Origin: Hippophae tibetana | Lineage: Eukaryota; Streptophyta; Magnoliopsida; Rosales; Elaeagnaceae | Reading direction: 5' to 3' | Length of the DNA stretch: 64,000 bases | Assembly: GCA_037013495.1 (NCBI GenBank) | Contig: CM072805.1 | Span: 40,357,169 to 40,421,168 of the forward strand | Part shown: piece after piece, positions 22,566 to 48,233 of the stretch | Numbering within the stretch: the first letter of the stretch is position 1 | How the letters are laid out: every line of letters begins with the position of its first letter | Program-made: the position numbers and the translations under genes | The notes under the pieces: generated by a model | Told to the model about the DNA's origin: nothing | Seen by the model: only the letters and a program-made list of their open reading frames with translations | Database searches by the model: none

Positions 22566-24690
22566 ACTATTTGGTATTTGAATTTAACCCACCCTAATAA
22601 TAATAATGATGATGATGATGATGTTGTCGTCGTCGTTAAAAGTTGATTTAGATATTAATGTTAGGTAATATTTTTTTATTATTATTTTTAATTTTTTTTT
22701 ATTTTAATTGATTATTTATATTATATAAAATACATTTTAATCAATTATTTTGATAAAAGAATTGTCAATTTTATTAGAAAACTTAAGTCACGTTGATCTT
22801 TAAATTTATAATTTCATTATCTTATTCACACCATATATTTAGAATTTTACATATTGTATAAATGGCTTAAATATTTTGATTAATTTATAATTAAAATAAT
22901 TGATTAAAAGATATTTTAATAATAAAAATAAGTAAATATTAAATATTAAAACTATATAAAATTAATAATTAAATGAAAATTTGTAATAATAATAAAAAGA
23001 AGAAGCAGTAAGAATGAAAAAACAAATATTGATGAGGAGTCACAGTATAAGGTCTACTAAGAAAGTCAACCAATGAAAGTTTACGTTATGTTTGATAGGA
23101 GTCACAGTCAAGTCTTGCCATATATTAGAAAATCATAAGCAAAATTGAGAAGTGTAAATATCAAACACCGACTGAAACAGGGATGAGAAACCCGATTGAA
23201 GCAGTTGACTATTGGTGCTGGTGTGGCCACTAATCTATCATCATAATAATGCCATAAAGATATTGGTAAAGTTACTTGGGGGCTAGGGCAAATCTCATCA
23301 TTCAAGGCGTTCAGAGAGACTTTTTGTGAATATTTATATGTTGTTAATTTATATGGATCATGACACCAGAAGTTTAAAATTAAAGTCAAAACCCTGAGTC
23401 TGTCTGTTATTATTATTTATTAATTAAAAAATCATATGAATTGTAAATTTACAATGTAAATCATGAATCCTTGATAATTTGACTCTAACCCTTGAGCAGA
23501 TCTAACGGCAAATCAAGCGTTATTGTTAGCATTTATTCTCATGTCCTTCTTCCTCGCCTTCTTGTTGTTGCCTTTTTTTTTCTTTTTTTCTTTTTTTGAG
23601 ATTGGCTTCGTTAGATTAAGTGTTAACAAGAAATAGCGTACTGATGCTGACACCATGCAAGTCTCCACCTTCTTGTTGGATTTATACAAAATTGTATGAA
23701 CATACAACCTCAATTTTGATATCATTTTAAAAATTATTAAAAAAATAACTCTCAAACACTTAAACTATTGAGATAAAGAGTTAATATTATTTTTACATGG
23801 ATAAAATATTTCTGAATTGTTTAATAATTCTTCATATGTTTTTAAAGATTTTACCAATTAAATTTTTATAAATATATAATACGAAAACAAATTAAATATT
23901 TTTTTGTATCAACTAATAACACCAGTAATAACCATAACAAAACATAAACACAACTTATAGGACACAATTCATCCCCTTAAACAGAGGGTGCATTAATTCT
24001 TAAACAGCCCAACATTGATTAATGTGAATGTAACTAATAACACAACTAATACCAAAATATAACACAAACACAAACGCAATTCATGTAGCTTAGATAGAGG
24101 GTGCATTAATTCTTAAACAGCCCAACGTTGAGTAATGTGAATGTAAAATGAGACTATATCTCCAATCAAATAATGTTAACACGGATGAGTGAAACAAATC
24201 CTGGCAATTCAAAAAGAATAAAAACCATTTAGACCGAGAGAACGGACTTGACGATGCAGACAAACTATCCATACTGGATTTATTTCTATTAGATAAAAAT
24301 TTCTGGACTATGGCATGAACCTAAAGTGAAAAATACCATAAAATACCCTTTTATAATTCAAAATCAACGACAAAAATAGCAATTTAAGAGGCAACAAACT
24401 GTACATTATTCTTTTTCATAACAGCCACATAACCAACACCAAAGGGTAATTTGTAATCCCTTCAACCTATAGACAAATATTCATAATCTTATGGGCCGCA
24501 CCTCAGAATCTACCACTAATCCTTGCTTTGCCCAAGGAAACCACATTTTGTGCTTGGTCCGTGACTCCAGTTTTCATCTCTTGACCGAGAACAGAACTCA
24601 CCATGTGGCCATCCATAGGGTTAATCCAATTATTAGGACAATCTTCTGTGATACTGCATGAGAACCAAAGATCACGTTTCTAATAAGCGT
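22566..24690. other. Intergenic between RING and GOGAT genes
   Basis: No gene was seen. A (GAT)n/(CGT)n-like stretch lies at 22,603-22,636. Positions 23,916-24,150 contain a tandem duplication of about 113 bp sharing GGTGCATTAATTCTTAAACA. Positions about 24,400-24,690 have more balanced composition and are probably the 3' UTR of the GOGAT gene (minus strand). Confidence 0.45.
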
Positions 24691-36211
<11,521 letters not shown>

Positions 36212-36705
36212 TTTTTACAATCTGATTACAGATTTTGATTCGGCGTAAATAGTAAAATATCAGATGTTTCAACAACAACAAAAACTCTTCGTCGAAATTT
36301 GAGTCGCTGTGAAAAAGGAATTTAGATCCAGTATCTAAAATCACCAAGAAAAGGTATACGATATTTAGATCCAAAATACGGAGGCTTTCAAGATCTTTTT
36401 GATTTTTCAAGTGAAAATTAATATAGATTTCCACAAGAGTATATCCAATAAACACGCCGGGGAAAATAAGACAGATTTCTGAGGACAAGAGGAAGAAATT
36501 CGTTGTGAAAAGGTTAACAAATTTGCAGGTATTTCGTTCTACAAAAGTGCTTAGTTTTTAAGCGATTCTTCGAGCTCGGCCTTTAAAGATCTCGAAAACT
36601 CGGAAGAAAAAACCAAACAATTTTAGCGATAAAGCGACCGAGAAAATCGCAGAGGAGGCGGAGGGATCGATATAGAAGTACCGAAGCGATAATCTCTGCT
36701 TCTTT
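36212..36705 (-). other. Probable 5' UTR of the GOGAT gene
   Basis: Sequence between the start codon and the predicted TATA box. It is less A/T-rich than the surroundings. The start at 36211 is the first in-frame ATG giving a Ser/Arg-rich plastid transit peptide. A UTR intron is possible but not resolved. Confidence 0.4.
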
Positions 36706-36734
36706 TGGGATCTCCTTGTACAAGCAGAGTGGGT

Positions 36735-36745
36735 TATTTTTATAG
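36735..36745 (-). promoter_or_regulatory. GLT1: Putative TATA box of the GOGAT gene
   Basis: Minus-strand CTATAAAAATA, flanked by a CT-rich tract (CTCGGTCTCTC) on the upstream side. It lies about 525 bp before the ATG, giving a transcription start near 36,705. Confidence 0.5.
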
Positions 36746-36937
36746 AGAGACCGAGGGTTTTCTTTGTTTTTTTTTTTTTTTACTTATGTATGAGAATATT
36801 GGGAAATTTAAAAACTAATAAATAAAAAGTAAAAGGTAAGAGATGTGGGGACCACCATTCTATGTAGGGACTAAGAAAGGCCAAAATTACTAAGTTCTCC
36901 ATTAAGTAGACTGCCAGCTCACGATTTATAACAGTGA

Positions 36938-36943
36938 CACGTG
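36938..36943. promoter_or_regulatory. G-box (CACGTG) in the GOGAT upstream region
   Basis: Palindromic CACGTG inside GACACGTGCA, about 200 bp upstream of the TATA box. It matches the bZIP/bHLH-binding core and ABRE-like context. Function not shown. Confidence 0.35.
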
Positions 36944-37159
36944 CAAAATAGCCTATGCGGCACGCGACAGCCGCTCGTGGTGGGACCCAGAAGCAGATAG
37001 ATGATAAACTCCGTCTCTATCAGAGTGAGAGGAGTTTTCTTCGTTTCTATCTACCAAGCCGCCCAGGCCTATCAATTCATATCACCCTTCGTTCTTAGAA
37101 CTCTTTCTACTTCCTCGGCTCTTTATAACTTTATCCGGCTAGTCGAGCTTATGCTTTGA

Positions 37160-37161
<2 letters not shown>

Positions 37162-37192
<31 letters not shown>
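37162..37192. repeat. (AT)n microsatellite
   Basis: About fifteen AT units upstream of the GOGAT promoter region. Confidence 0.9.
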
Positions 37193-37195
<3 letters not shown>

Positions 37196-40100
37196 ATTGA
37201 ATTTAATATCATAAATAATTTTATTATTTAATTAATTTTATTTTTAATAAAAAATATTTATTTATTTTTTATTATATTAAAATGTATATATTTATTTATA
37301 TTATTAAAAATTTAAGATATACTTTTTTAAACAAGTTTAAACATATTACATATTATATCTTTCAATTAAATTAGATCATTTTTATCTTTTATTTTCTTAG
37401 ATAATAAGTTTTGTTATTTAATATTATATATTAAAAATAAATCACATTAAAATTAAAAATAATATTTTAATAGTAATTTATTTATTTTTAAGTTAAATTA
37501 TTAAAATATACTATTTATAATTTAATTGGTTAAGTAATTTAATTTTTAAAAAACCCTTTTCTCTTAACAAAATAATCCAACTAGGCTTGGCTCCGAATCT
37601 TGTCACTCTTCTGTCGCGACTCGCCAATGAGAAAACCCTATTGTGTTTGAAGTTTTGGCTTGCGATATATATAATAATACATGATAATTGCCTGAGGAAT
37701 ATTAAGGGAAAAAGGTTAGGAGAGCCCTTCTTTTAAAGCTTCAAGTGTTATTTAATTTATTTATTTTAATTGACATATTTAATTTTATTAATCGGTAAAA
37801 ATTATTATTTAATCCATTTAATTATTAATAAATAAATTTTTTGAATATTTTATTATTAAATTTAAATTTAAGTTAATCATTTAAAAAAATATGCATTTTT
37901 AAGGATTAAAAATTTAAATTTAAATTTAATTAAAAGAGCAATAAAAATAAAGAGATTTTGGTTTGTTTTGTTAAGTGTAAAACACATAAAATAACCAAAA
38001 TACCCTTTTAATAAGTGAAAAAATCTAATGAAATCATAAAAATATTAAATTATTAGTGCTTAATTAACATTAGTCCTTCGTTGACTTATTTTTCATAAAT
38101 AAAAGATATAAACTTAAGTTTTACATTACTAAGAATCTAAAATCATAAACAAAAAGATTAAAATTATACCGCACTGAATATTAAATATAAATAAATTTTA
38201 ACTTATTTTTTATTTTTACTTATTATATTATGGCATGTAAGTGTATTATTGTTTACAAAAATATTAAATTAATTTTTTAATTGTTTAAAATAATTTTGAT
38301 AAGTAACCTAAAATAAAAAATATTGGTGCAAAAATAATTATAGTTTTTTTATATATTATTAGCATTTTTTTTATAATTCATTAGTTTTGTACCGACATAA
38401 CAACATGAAGTAACATGTTGTATACAGATGACCTAGAGAAGAAATACTCGTGCACACTACTGATATTAATAACCTTGATTAATTTGATTGGAAATTAAAG
38501 ATTAAATGCATCAATTATCTTGGTATTTTTATTTTTTATTTATTTTTATCTCTATACAATTATTGTATTTATTTTAATTTACATATTATCATTCTTCATA
38601 AATTTATCTTTATATGAATATTACATTTATTTTAAATTATATATTATCATTTTTCATCCATTTTCATCTTCGTACAATATATTACATCTATTTTTATCCT
38701 TAAAATATTAAATCTTAATTTAATTGATCCAAACATCAATTTTTATTAAATCTAATAAATCAAATTTTAATTATTTATTATCATGCACATGACTTATTGA
38801 CTTGCACATGCATGTAACATCTTAACAAAATTGTGTTTTATTTTTTATTTTTTAATATTATTGATTTTATTTATTATGTTTAAAAATTTAAAAATAAATA
38901 AATAAAGATATATCATATAATAAGATATTTGAGAGAAAAAAAATATTTTTTAAAAATTGTTTTAAATTTATGATTGAGATACTGAATAATGGGTTTTGGA
39001 AGAAAAAATATGTGTTCCAATATTTTTTTATTTTTTATAAAGAAATTAGAAATAATAAATAAAATTATTAATATTAAAAATAAAAATAAAAACAATTTCT
39101 TCTATAAGTTATAAACATATATAACATATATAAGTCACGTGCAAAGAAGAAGTAACAAAAAATTAATTTTCATTAGAATTAACTTAAAATTGATGTTTTC
39201 AGTGATTAAATTGTAATTTTAATACTTTAAGAACTACAATTAATGCAACATTTGTAGAGGTCGAAAATGAGTAGAGAATGATAATATATGTTAAAATATA
39301 TGTAACATCTATATAAATATGAAAATTAATGGAGAGTGGTAGTTTATGAATTAAAATATATGTAATATTTGTATAAAAACAAAAATAGAAAGAAAATGAT
39401 AATACAAAAACAATTGGTAATACTTTGAAGTTAATTAATAATTTAAAAATAAACAAGAAAGTTAACAATTTTAACTACATATTAACTTAATTACTTGGTT
39501 TTATTTACGAAAATACTAATTTTACATGCTTTTAATCATTGTAAAATAATAATTAATATAATAAGTTAATTATTAGTTAAGATATTTATACCTACTTTTT
39601 AAAGTATAATTAGTTAACACATTAGTTTATATTTTATTACAATTTAATATAAAATGAATTTTTATTCTCTAAAATATTGGTTATTTATTTTAAAAACGAA
39701 TAGTACTTTTTTTAAGTTAAGTATACACAAAATTTAGAAAAAAAAATATGCTTGTTAAGGATATTTGTAAGAAGTCATACACTCTAGTTATACAATGGTA
39801 AGACGGATCATGAAGAAATATAATAATTTTTGTTATCATTATTTTGTAAGTAATATTTATATATTTTAATATTTAATTACTTTTTAATACTATTATTGTT
39901 AAATAAAATTATGGTTAATAATATGAGCTCATCATATATAAAAACATATTATTTTAATTGTTAAAAAAATAATGATATTATCGTAAGTTAAATTGTTATT
40001 ATCATAATTATGGCTTATTAATAATAATTTTATTCAATTATAACAACAATAAAAAGTAATTAATTATAAAATTAAATAAATTATTTTTTATTATGAAATT

Positions 40101-42491
40101 AGCAAAATATGCCAATTTTTTATTTTTTATATGGAAGTCAAAGTTACAATTTTTTAATTTTTTGTTGTTGCTAATTTACAATTTCTTATCTAAAGATGGA
40201 GAGTAAATACGCAAAAAATTAGACGTTATTGTACTCATTTAATGGATGTGATAATTTTATTAGACATGGTTGATATTACATTAATTTTTTTATAATTTAT
40301 TAATTTGGGACAAATAAATTTAAAAATTAATATTTAAGTAGCAATAAATTATTTAAAAAATTTACTTATAATTTAATACTTAAATATTTTTTTAAAATAA
40401 AAATTTTACTCTAATTTTTAGAGCTACCCATAAATTTTTTCAATTGAAAAGTTACAAATTTGCAAATTATAGACACCGTGGCATAAATTTAGCGATTGAG
40501 AGGTATATTTATGGAATTTTACGTGCTCGATAAAATAATAGAGAAATCACAAGGCTATTACTGTAAAGTAACAAGAAATTGGTTAGGTGAGTTGTTGACC
40601 ACGGAACGTGACGTTGTGAGTGACGAAACTATAATGGTACGTAAAATGTATTTTATATTAACTACAACTTAATATCGTTTAATTAGCTGAATTTAAATCC
40701 TTTGTTGATTTATATTCATATTTTAATCTTAATTTTTAAAAATATATCTAATAATCTATATCATTCTATATTATTAAATAAAATTTAAAAAAATAATTAT
40801 CAACTAACAAATATCAATATATAAGATATATCAGATGTATCCGGCCACTACTCGTATTTAAGAAAGTACCGTATGATTGTGACATATGAAGATAATTTTG
40901 TTTTTTTCGCCATAACTTAAACTTTTAATTTTAATTTTATTTAATTTTGGATGAATTAAAATATTTTTTTTTAATTTTTTTACATTCTATATTTAACTAT
41001 TATTATTTTTTTATAATTTTTATAAGTCAATACACTTATTTTTTATCTTATAATTTAATCCTTTCATTTTTTTCTAATTCTCACTTAGATAAATATGAAA
41101 TTAAATTTTAAAAATATTAAAAATAAGGAGGTTAGAATGTAAAATTTAAAAAAATAAATAAATTAAATTGTAAAAAAAATGATTAGATAATAAAAATATT
41201 AAAGTATAAAATATATAAAATGTAAGAGACTACTTGTAGAATTGGCTCTTATTTTATTCACTCATTTATTTTTGGTGGAAAGTAAGTTATTAGTTATGTT
41301 TATAGCCGCCAATGTTATGCGTAATAATCGGCCAGCGGAAGTTTACGCGGCCAACAGTCAGGGAATGCCGTTCGTCAGCGGAAGTTTACTATGTTTACGT
41401 AATGAAATTAGGATTCTGATTTTTGAAGATCTGCCACTAATAGCAAAATTATAAATTATTTATTGGTATAAAAAATATAATTATTTAGTATTTTATTTCA
41501 ATAAAATTTAAAATTAATTTAATTTTTTAAAAATAAATAGTTAATAAAAGAAAAGAAAGAAAAAACCAGATTAGAGATAAGGTAATCACTTGGAGTCATT
41601 ATTATAAATTACATATATATCTATCTTAAATATATCATTATATCAAATGACGTCATAATTTTTATTTGATAGGGTTTAATAAGTTTACTGTAATCATATT
41701 TCTTATATCACAAATTTAAGATATATTACATTTTTCAAACACTTTATAACAAATATATATTCTCTCTCTCTTTTTCGTTATAAATTTTTATAATTTTTAT
41801 TTTATTTTAAAAAAATATCATTGAAACCCATTTAGAATAAATTAGTAATGTTATTAAGACCATTTATTAGTAGTTGTTATCATTTAATCTTCCTAATTTT
41901 ATAATAGATACTAATTAATAACACAAATTTTTATTTTAATATATTAAGTAAAAAAATTATTATTTTTGGAATAAGGTGTTTTGGGTGGTGGGTAAGCTTA
42001 AAATTAACATATTTAAGAAAAAGGGAAGGTATTTGTGTTGCATCTCATTTGCTACAGAGAGAATAAAAAATGACAAAAATAATCAATTAATATTAAATAT
42101 TATATTATTTAAAAAAAATATTAAAAAATATCTATTATAAATAAAAGTATTAAATGATACTAATTTACCTCTAATGATTCACATTTTTGTTATCATGTAT
42201 TTCTTTATGGTCAAACGACACTAAGTTCTTCTAACATTGGAAATTAACTTTGTGAGTAGGTAGCTTATTACTTTTTAACATATTTAATTGCACAATATAT
42301 GTTTGAGAAATTTTTAAATATAATTGTTATATGCTTCTATATTGGCATTAATTAGTTCTTGAAGTTATCTCTATGTTTAATATATTTTTATAAAAATAAA
42401 AATTTAAAATAAATTTGATTTACTATATGTAAATATCTAGTTGCATGCATGCAATAATTGTTCGTTAACTTTATACATTACTATATGAATT

Positions 42492-42719
42492 ATGGGTAAC
42501 TTTCTTAATTACCTAACTCAAAAGAGTTTACCTATTATTATGAAGTCGCAATTAGAAGTTGAGGATGGACCACCCTCACAGTCCTACAAAAGGGACCATT
42601 TAATTACAACTTTGAAAAAGAAAAGAGTACAAAGTGTTGAGGAACACGTAATTAAAAAGTGTTATAAGGACTCCTGTTTATCAAACTTTATAAACGAATG
42701 GGAGAAGTACGGTGGCTGA
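42492..42719 (+). CDS. Small hypothetical ORF (75 aa)
   Basis: ATG to TGA with a mixed, soluble, Lys/Ser-rich composition (LITTLKKKRVQSVEEH, CYKDSCLSNFINEWEKYGG). It stands out from the low-complexity surroundings, where other frames are rich in Phe, Ile, Lys and Tyr. No domain, signal peptide or known family recognised, and no neighbouring exon found. It may be a small gene, an exon of a decayed gene, or chance. Confidence 0.22.
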   Translation: MGNFLNYLTQKSLPIIMKSQLEVEDGPPSQSYKRDHLITTLKKKRVQSVEEHVIKKCYKDSCLSNFINEWEKYGG

Positions 42720-43613
42720 AATTTTCTCTTCTTCGATCGTCATCGTGTAAGTCAAGAAACAAAATCCATTTAAAAAAAAATGTTTGTTGTAAACTTTCTC
42801 AGTCTCAAAATGAATATTAATTTTTTACAATAAAAATTAGTTTTTTTTTTGTCCCCTTATTTTGATATTACAAAATGAGTTATAACAATGTAAAAAGTTA
42901 AATTTCACAGTTATAATAAAATATTCATAACATAAATATATGATATACTTATTTATATTAATTCATTTTTAATCCCTTAAAAAAATATTTTTTTAAGCCT
43001 AAAGTAACATATATTTTTTAAAAAGAAAAGAAAAAACATAGATTTTTATGCAAAAATATGTACGTCATTTTACTTGTAAGAAAAATAATGTATGTTTTTT
43101 TTTGTTCCAAGAAATTTAAAAATAAAATTTTATTTATAAATGAGATTATGTCGTATAATTAAAATATAAAATATTATTATTTAATATATATGATTAAAAT
43201 ATTAATATTTAAGTGAAGTTAAAGCAAAACAAAAATATCCACCAAGATCCGCAACGATTTTAAATTTAAAAATGAATAAAATATAAAGAATAACACACTA
43301 AAATGTTATTATTGTTGTTAAATAGTGAAAATAATGTTTAAAATGATAACTATAAATCTCTATTAATAAAATTATATGTAAATTATGTGATAAATTTAAT
43401 TTAAAAAAGAACTTAAATATTAATTTTGTTCTTATTCAGCTCTTTTCTTAAAAAATAACATTATAAAAAATGATATTTATAAACTATAAGATTACATGAT
43501 CTAAATAACTTAACCTAATACAATATAATAATTCATCATAAAAAAAATGCATGGATATTTAAAGCGGAATAAAAGAAAAAACTTATTAATAATTGGTGCT
43601 GAAAAGAGCAAAC

Positions 43614-43707
43614 ACGTGTTTGTGACAATTGCATCACTCATGAATTGAAATTTAAGTCATACGTGTTTGTGACAATTGCATCACTCATGAATTGAAATTT
43701 AAGTCAT
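43614..43707. repeat. Perfect tandem duplication, 2 x 47 bp
   Basis: 43614-43660 and 43661-43707 are identical by eye (unit starts ACGTGTTTGTGACAATTGCA). The G-box-like ACACGTGT at the left edge is partly repeated. Confidence 0.9.
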
Positions 43708-44821
43708 AAGTTTTTTTCTAGTTTTAAATTATAGAATTAAAATGTATTAAATATGGTTTGCTCTAAATAAGAATTGAAAATAAAGGATGATTTTTTGTTT
43801 TTAAAATTTAGAAGATGAAAACTGAAGCGTCATCTTTGAAATTACACATATGAAATTTGGGTTTAGGGCCGCAATCTCAATAAATTTATATTTTTATATT
43901 AATAACTATTTTTTTTTTTTTACTTTTTTACAGTAAGGACCAAAATGGGAAGGCAAAAAAGTGAAATATATTTGGAATCAACTCATTCAGAAGTGTATCT
44001 CAAAATATATATTTTTTATTTTGATGAATAATGCAAAGTTAAATAGGAATCAAATTAATTAATTAATTAGGATTACGGCCTCTTTGTTGTTATTGATCTT
44101 TAGGAAGCGTTAATCTCTTGTAGTTATATGTATCTGATTGGGACAAAGATGTCTCACCTATTTTAAGCTGTCATTAATATATAAAACCTTCATATATAAT
44201 CACAATTATTGTATAAACCAATAAAATATATAGTCTCAATTAATTATTTATTACTTAACGAACAATTAGACAATTAGATCCACCAAAGCACAGAACTCAA
44301 ATTTTAGGATATATTTGATAACAATCTATAAAATATAATCAAATAAAAATAATGATAAATATTTTATTAAAATAATTTATATATAAAATACATTTAATTT
44401 ATTTTGTGTATTTTTTACCAATCAAAATAATTTAATTATATAAATTAATTCAAATCAATATTTAGTTTATTTTTATGTTTTTTTACATTTTATAAATAAA
44501 AATATTTTTAATTTAAAATAAAAAAAAACTAAAATGTATAATTTTAGACAAATTAAATAAAAGATCTGATATTATTATCTTTAATATTGTGTAATAAATA
44601 TATCTTTATAATCAATATATTACATGAAGTGATCTATTTGAATTTAAGAGAATAACAAATGAAATAACAAGGGACGAGGGAAATAAGTAGTGGTACTAAC
44701 ACTTTCATATTTATTTGTACTATTTTTTAAGTTATATAGGTAAATTTTACTTTATTTTAAACTCTTTTTATATATTTTTTTAAAAAGTTAATATGTATCA
44801 TTTAAAAAAGATGCAGTGATA

Positions 44822-45170
44822 ACTAGGAGTGTCCATCAATCCGATCCAATTTAAGAAAAAAAATTAACTGGATTGGATCGTACCGTTTATAAACGATTTT
44901 AATTAATACAAATTGGATCATATCGTTTGATTTATAAAACCGTTTAATTTGGTATGGTTTCTGATTTGATTCAGTTTTTGAACACCTCTAATGAGAAATA
45001 ATATGGAAATTTTAATATAATATTAAACAGATCTGATTCGATTCGGTTCGATCGATTTCAAAATTAATACAAACCGGACTGTACCATTTGATTTATAAAA
45101 TTGTTCGATACAATTTTTTGATTTGGTTCGATCCGGACCGATTTACACACACCCATAATGATAACAAAAG
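44822..45170. repeat. Degenerate MITE-like repeats, possibly hAT-type
   Basis: A unit begins CTAGGAGTGTCCATCAATCC and closes with an approximate inverted copy (GAACACCTCTAAT, about 44,995). A second related unit follows to about 45,165 and closes GATTTACACACACCCAT. The interior repeats TTGATTTATAAAA and (G/C)GATCC(A/G) motifs. Such GGTGT-ending, TCGGTT-rich units are common non-autonomous elements in dicots. The class is inferred and no target duplication could be fixed. A similar decayed unit may lie at about 54,940-55,505. Confidence 0.4.
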
Positions 45171-48100
45171 TATAATTTAAAATGTTGCTACTTATTAGCA
45201 TTGCTATTAACAATTAGTTTGGTTTAATTTGTTTCTTATTTGTAATAAAAAAGTATTTATTATTATTAAATAAGGTCAATAAATACTTGTGTGTAATAAA
45301 TAACCTGTTATAAAATTCTCTTTTATACTATGATTTTAATAAATATATTTTCTTTACTTTTTTTAGAAAAATTAATAATTTAATAAAAATTAAAAGGGTT
45401 AGAAAATACGAACAGAAAAACAACCTATGTAAAAAGTCGATCCATGAGTAAATGTCCTTACCAACACTAGCACGCCAATGCCAACACCATTACTTGTATT
45501 TCTGTTGGATAGTTTTAATATATTCAATTTTTTTTTGCATGTATTTCATAATTTAAAACATTTTAATTAGTTAAGTATAATAAGGTTTTATTATGTTTTA
45601 GTTCATATAAAAACTCTCAAATATAATTAAATTTTTAATTTTAATGTAACAACTTTTAATTTTCTCAATGTATTAATTTATTTTAATTTATATTAAAAAA
45701 TAGGATTAAATAATATGTCTATAGTTTCGGATTTTTCTAAAATTGAAACCATAAGTAACATCTATGATTTCGATTATTTACTCTATGGTCTCATATTGAT
45801 AAAAATTTATGCCATAAATATGTCATATGATCTCAATTATATAAAAATTGATGTCATAGGTATGTCTATGATCTCGGTTAAAAAACCGAGATCATAGATA
45901 ATAATCTATGATCACTTTTATTTAAATTTTGATTCTTATAATCATAGTTATAGACACACAATAAAAGTTAAAAATTAAAATAATATGTACGTATTATAAT
46001 AATGATAAGAGGTTAGTACCATAATATATATCTTCACGTTCCTTTGGCTTCTAATATAAAAATTTATGAATTTTTGAAAATTTTACAAAAACTTCCAACA
46101 ATACTAATTTATATTATACATATTTCTTTAATATTTTTTTAAAATAAAATTAATTGTTAATATTGTAATAAATATCGATATTTAAATACTTGTTTAATTA
46201 AGGTGTTGAAGTAATTTTTTTCTCTTAATATATAATATATATTGTAGTGTAGAGTTATTAGTCGAACTTCAACCCCGATATTTAATTAAGTCTTAATCAA
46301 TCCTATGGTCAGATATATAATTAATTAATTGCCTTAATAAAATTCCAAATCTAAGGCCACGAAAATTTGAATGAAGCTAGAAGCTAGAAGCTATTGTTAT
46401 ACTCTATTAAAAAATTAACTCCATGGCTTCAATTATTTAGATAATTGATATTTTTAGAACAAAAAATATTATTAACAGTAAAATTAAATATTTTACTTTA
46501 TAATTTAATATTTTAAGATTTTTAAAAATAAAAATATTAATTTAACATCAGTAAAAATTATTCTAAAAATATGTGTATTATTTATATATATATATATATT
46601 GTATTCAAATTATTTACGAAAACAAGAAATAAGCAGTAATTAATTAATAGTTTAATGGCTATAAAAACGCGATAAGCTGAGCAGAATCTCGTGTAGCATA
46701 CGCACCCCCACGTGAAAACCAGTCGAATCGGAAATATATATCTCAACCAGAGTTTAGCTAATATAAACATGAAATATGAATATAATAAATATAAATATTA
46801 ATTTATATTTATATTAATTATATTGTGATGTGTATTTAAATTTTATTAAAATAATAAATATAAATTAACAAATTTTTATAATTTATTTATTGGATATATC
46901 AGTGGACGGATACAGTCATATGCGACACGTATCTATATATTTATTCCGTATTTATTAGGTTTTATTTATTTTTATTTATTTGGCAAGAGTTTTTAATGAA
47001 TATATATATATATATATTCATTCCTGTCATGTCATCAACTATTCAACATGCATGTACGTGAATGTAATAAGAACACAATAATTTATGATATATTATTAAT
47101 TCATGTAGAAGATGATTATTTAGTGTATCAATATGATTCATTTAAATTTATATTTATTTTTACAATCATCTTACCTATGTTATAAAATTTATCAAAAATA
47201 TTTTAAAAATATAAAAATAATTTATTTTTTAGATAAAATTGATAAGTATCATATATAAAAGATATATGTTAATTTAAATTTGTGTATTGTTATACTTATT
47301 TTTATATATAAATATAAATGTAAAAGTATAAGTTGTTGATTATATTATAATTAATTAGTAAATTAAATTAAGTGTTAATTTATTATTTATTAAAAAAATG
47401 GTTTATATATTTTATGATAAATATTTTTGGAAAAAAAAAGGATAAATGATTTAAATTTAATATGTGAATAATTTTGTTATTTAAAATTTTATATAGAGAT
47501 AGATAAGTAAATTTATACACGTTAATATGTAAATCATTTTCTAATGATAAGAGGAGGCAATCTAACAAATGCGGCTTCTCGAAGCAGTTTTGGCCATTAT
47601 TGACATTTATTATAAAATTATATATATAAAAAGAAAGAAAAGTAGAATCTGCGGTGAAGAGAGACAATAGTTTTGGTTTAATAATAATTGCCGATGTATT
47701 CGATAATGTCTATGTGCTTGCCGCGTATGCTAGCTATAAGCTGAAAGTGACGATGGTCGGTTTATATCATTTTCCAATTTGTTCAAATTGGTTCAATTTT
47801 TTCAACCGAAACTTTGTCATATTCTCATTTTATATCAAACCATTACGTGTATGTGTCTTCTAATTGGCTAATTTGTAATATATTTTACATGTTTCTAATA
47901 CTAGTTAATACTTTGAAAGAACGAGAACGTGATTTCTTTTTTCTTCTTTTTTTACTCTCTTTCCAGATCTATTTTGTTTTTCAGTGAAAGGCCTAATTTG
48001 GCCGTTTGATTGGTTGAGGAGCCCTTTTAAACTTTTCTTGCTACTTCATATATTCAAAGAGCCAAATATTATAGTAAATAGGTGCTACTTTAAGGGATTT

Positions 48101-48233
48101 AAATTTAGTTCAATTTAATCAAAATATAAATGATTTAACTTTCTTTTGATTAGATTTTATCTGGATAATTTTTTAAAAGATCTTATTTAAAACTAAACAT
48201 TATATTAGGTTTGAAATAGACATGAAGTATCCG

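Larger units (their letters stand above)
36746..42491. other. Gene-empty AT-rich region
   Basis: Apart from the first ~400 bp (GOGAT upstream region), the sequence is dominated by A/T with frequent stops in all frames. No protein similarity recognised. 41,290-41,425 is a small island of more balanced composition that holds CAGCGGAAGTTTAC twice (41,333 and 41,376) but no gene. Confidence 0.5.

Noticed and set aside
38520..39468. Phe/Ile/Tyr-rich frames in the AT-rich region
   Set aside because: Their composition is what random A/T sequence gives. No domain, no splice context.
47654..47863. 69-codon frame (MKRDNSFGLIIIADVF)
   Set aside because: Short, becomes low-complexity Phe-rich, and no family or neighbouring exon is recognisable.
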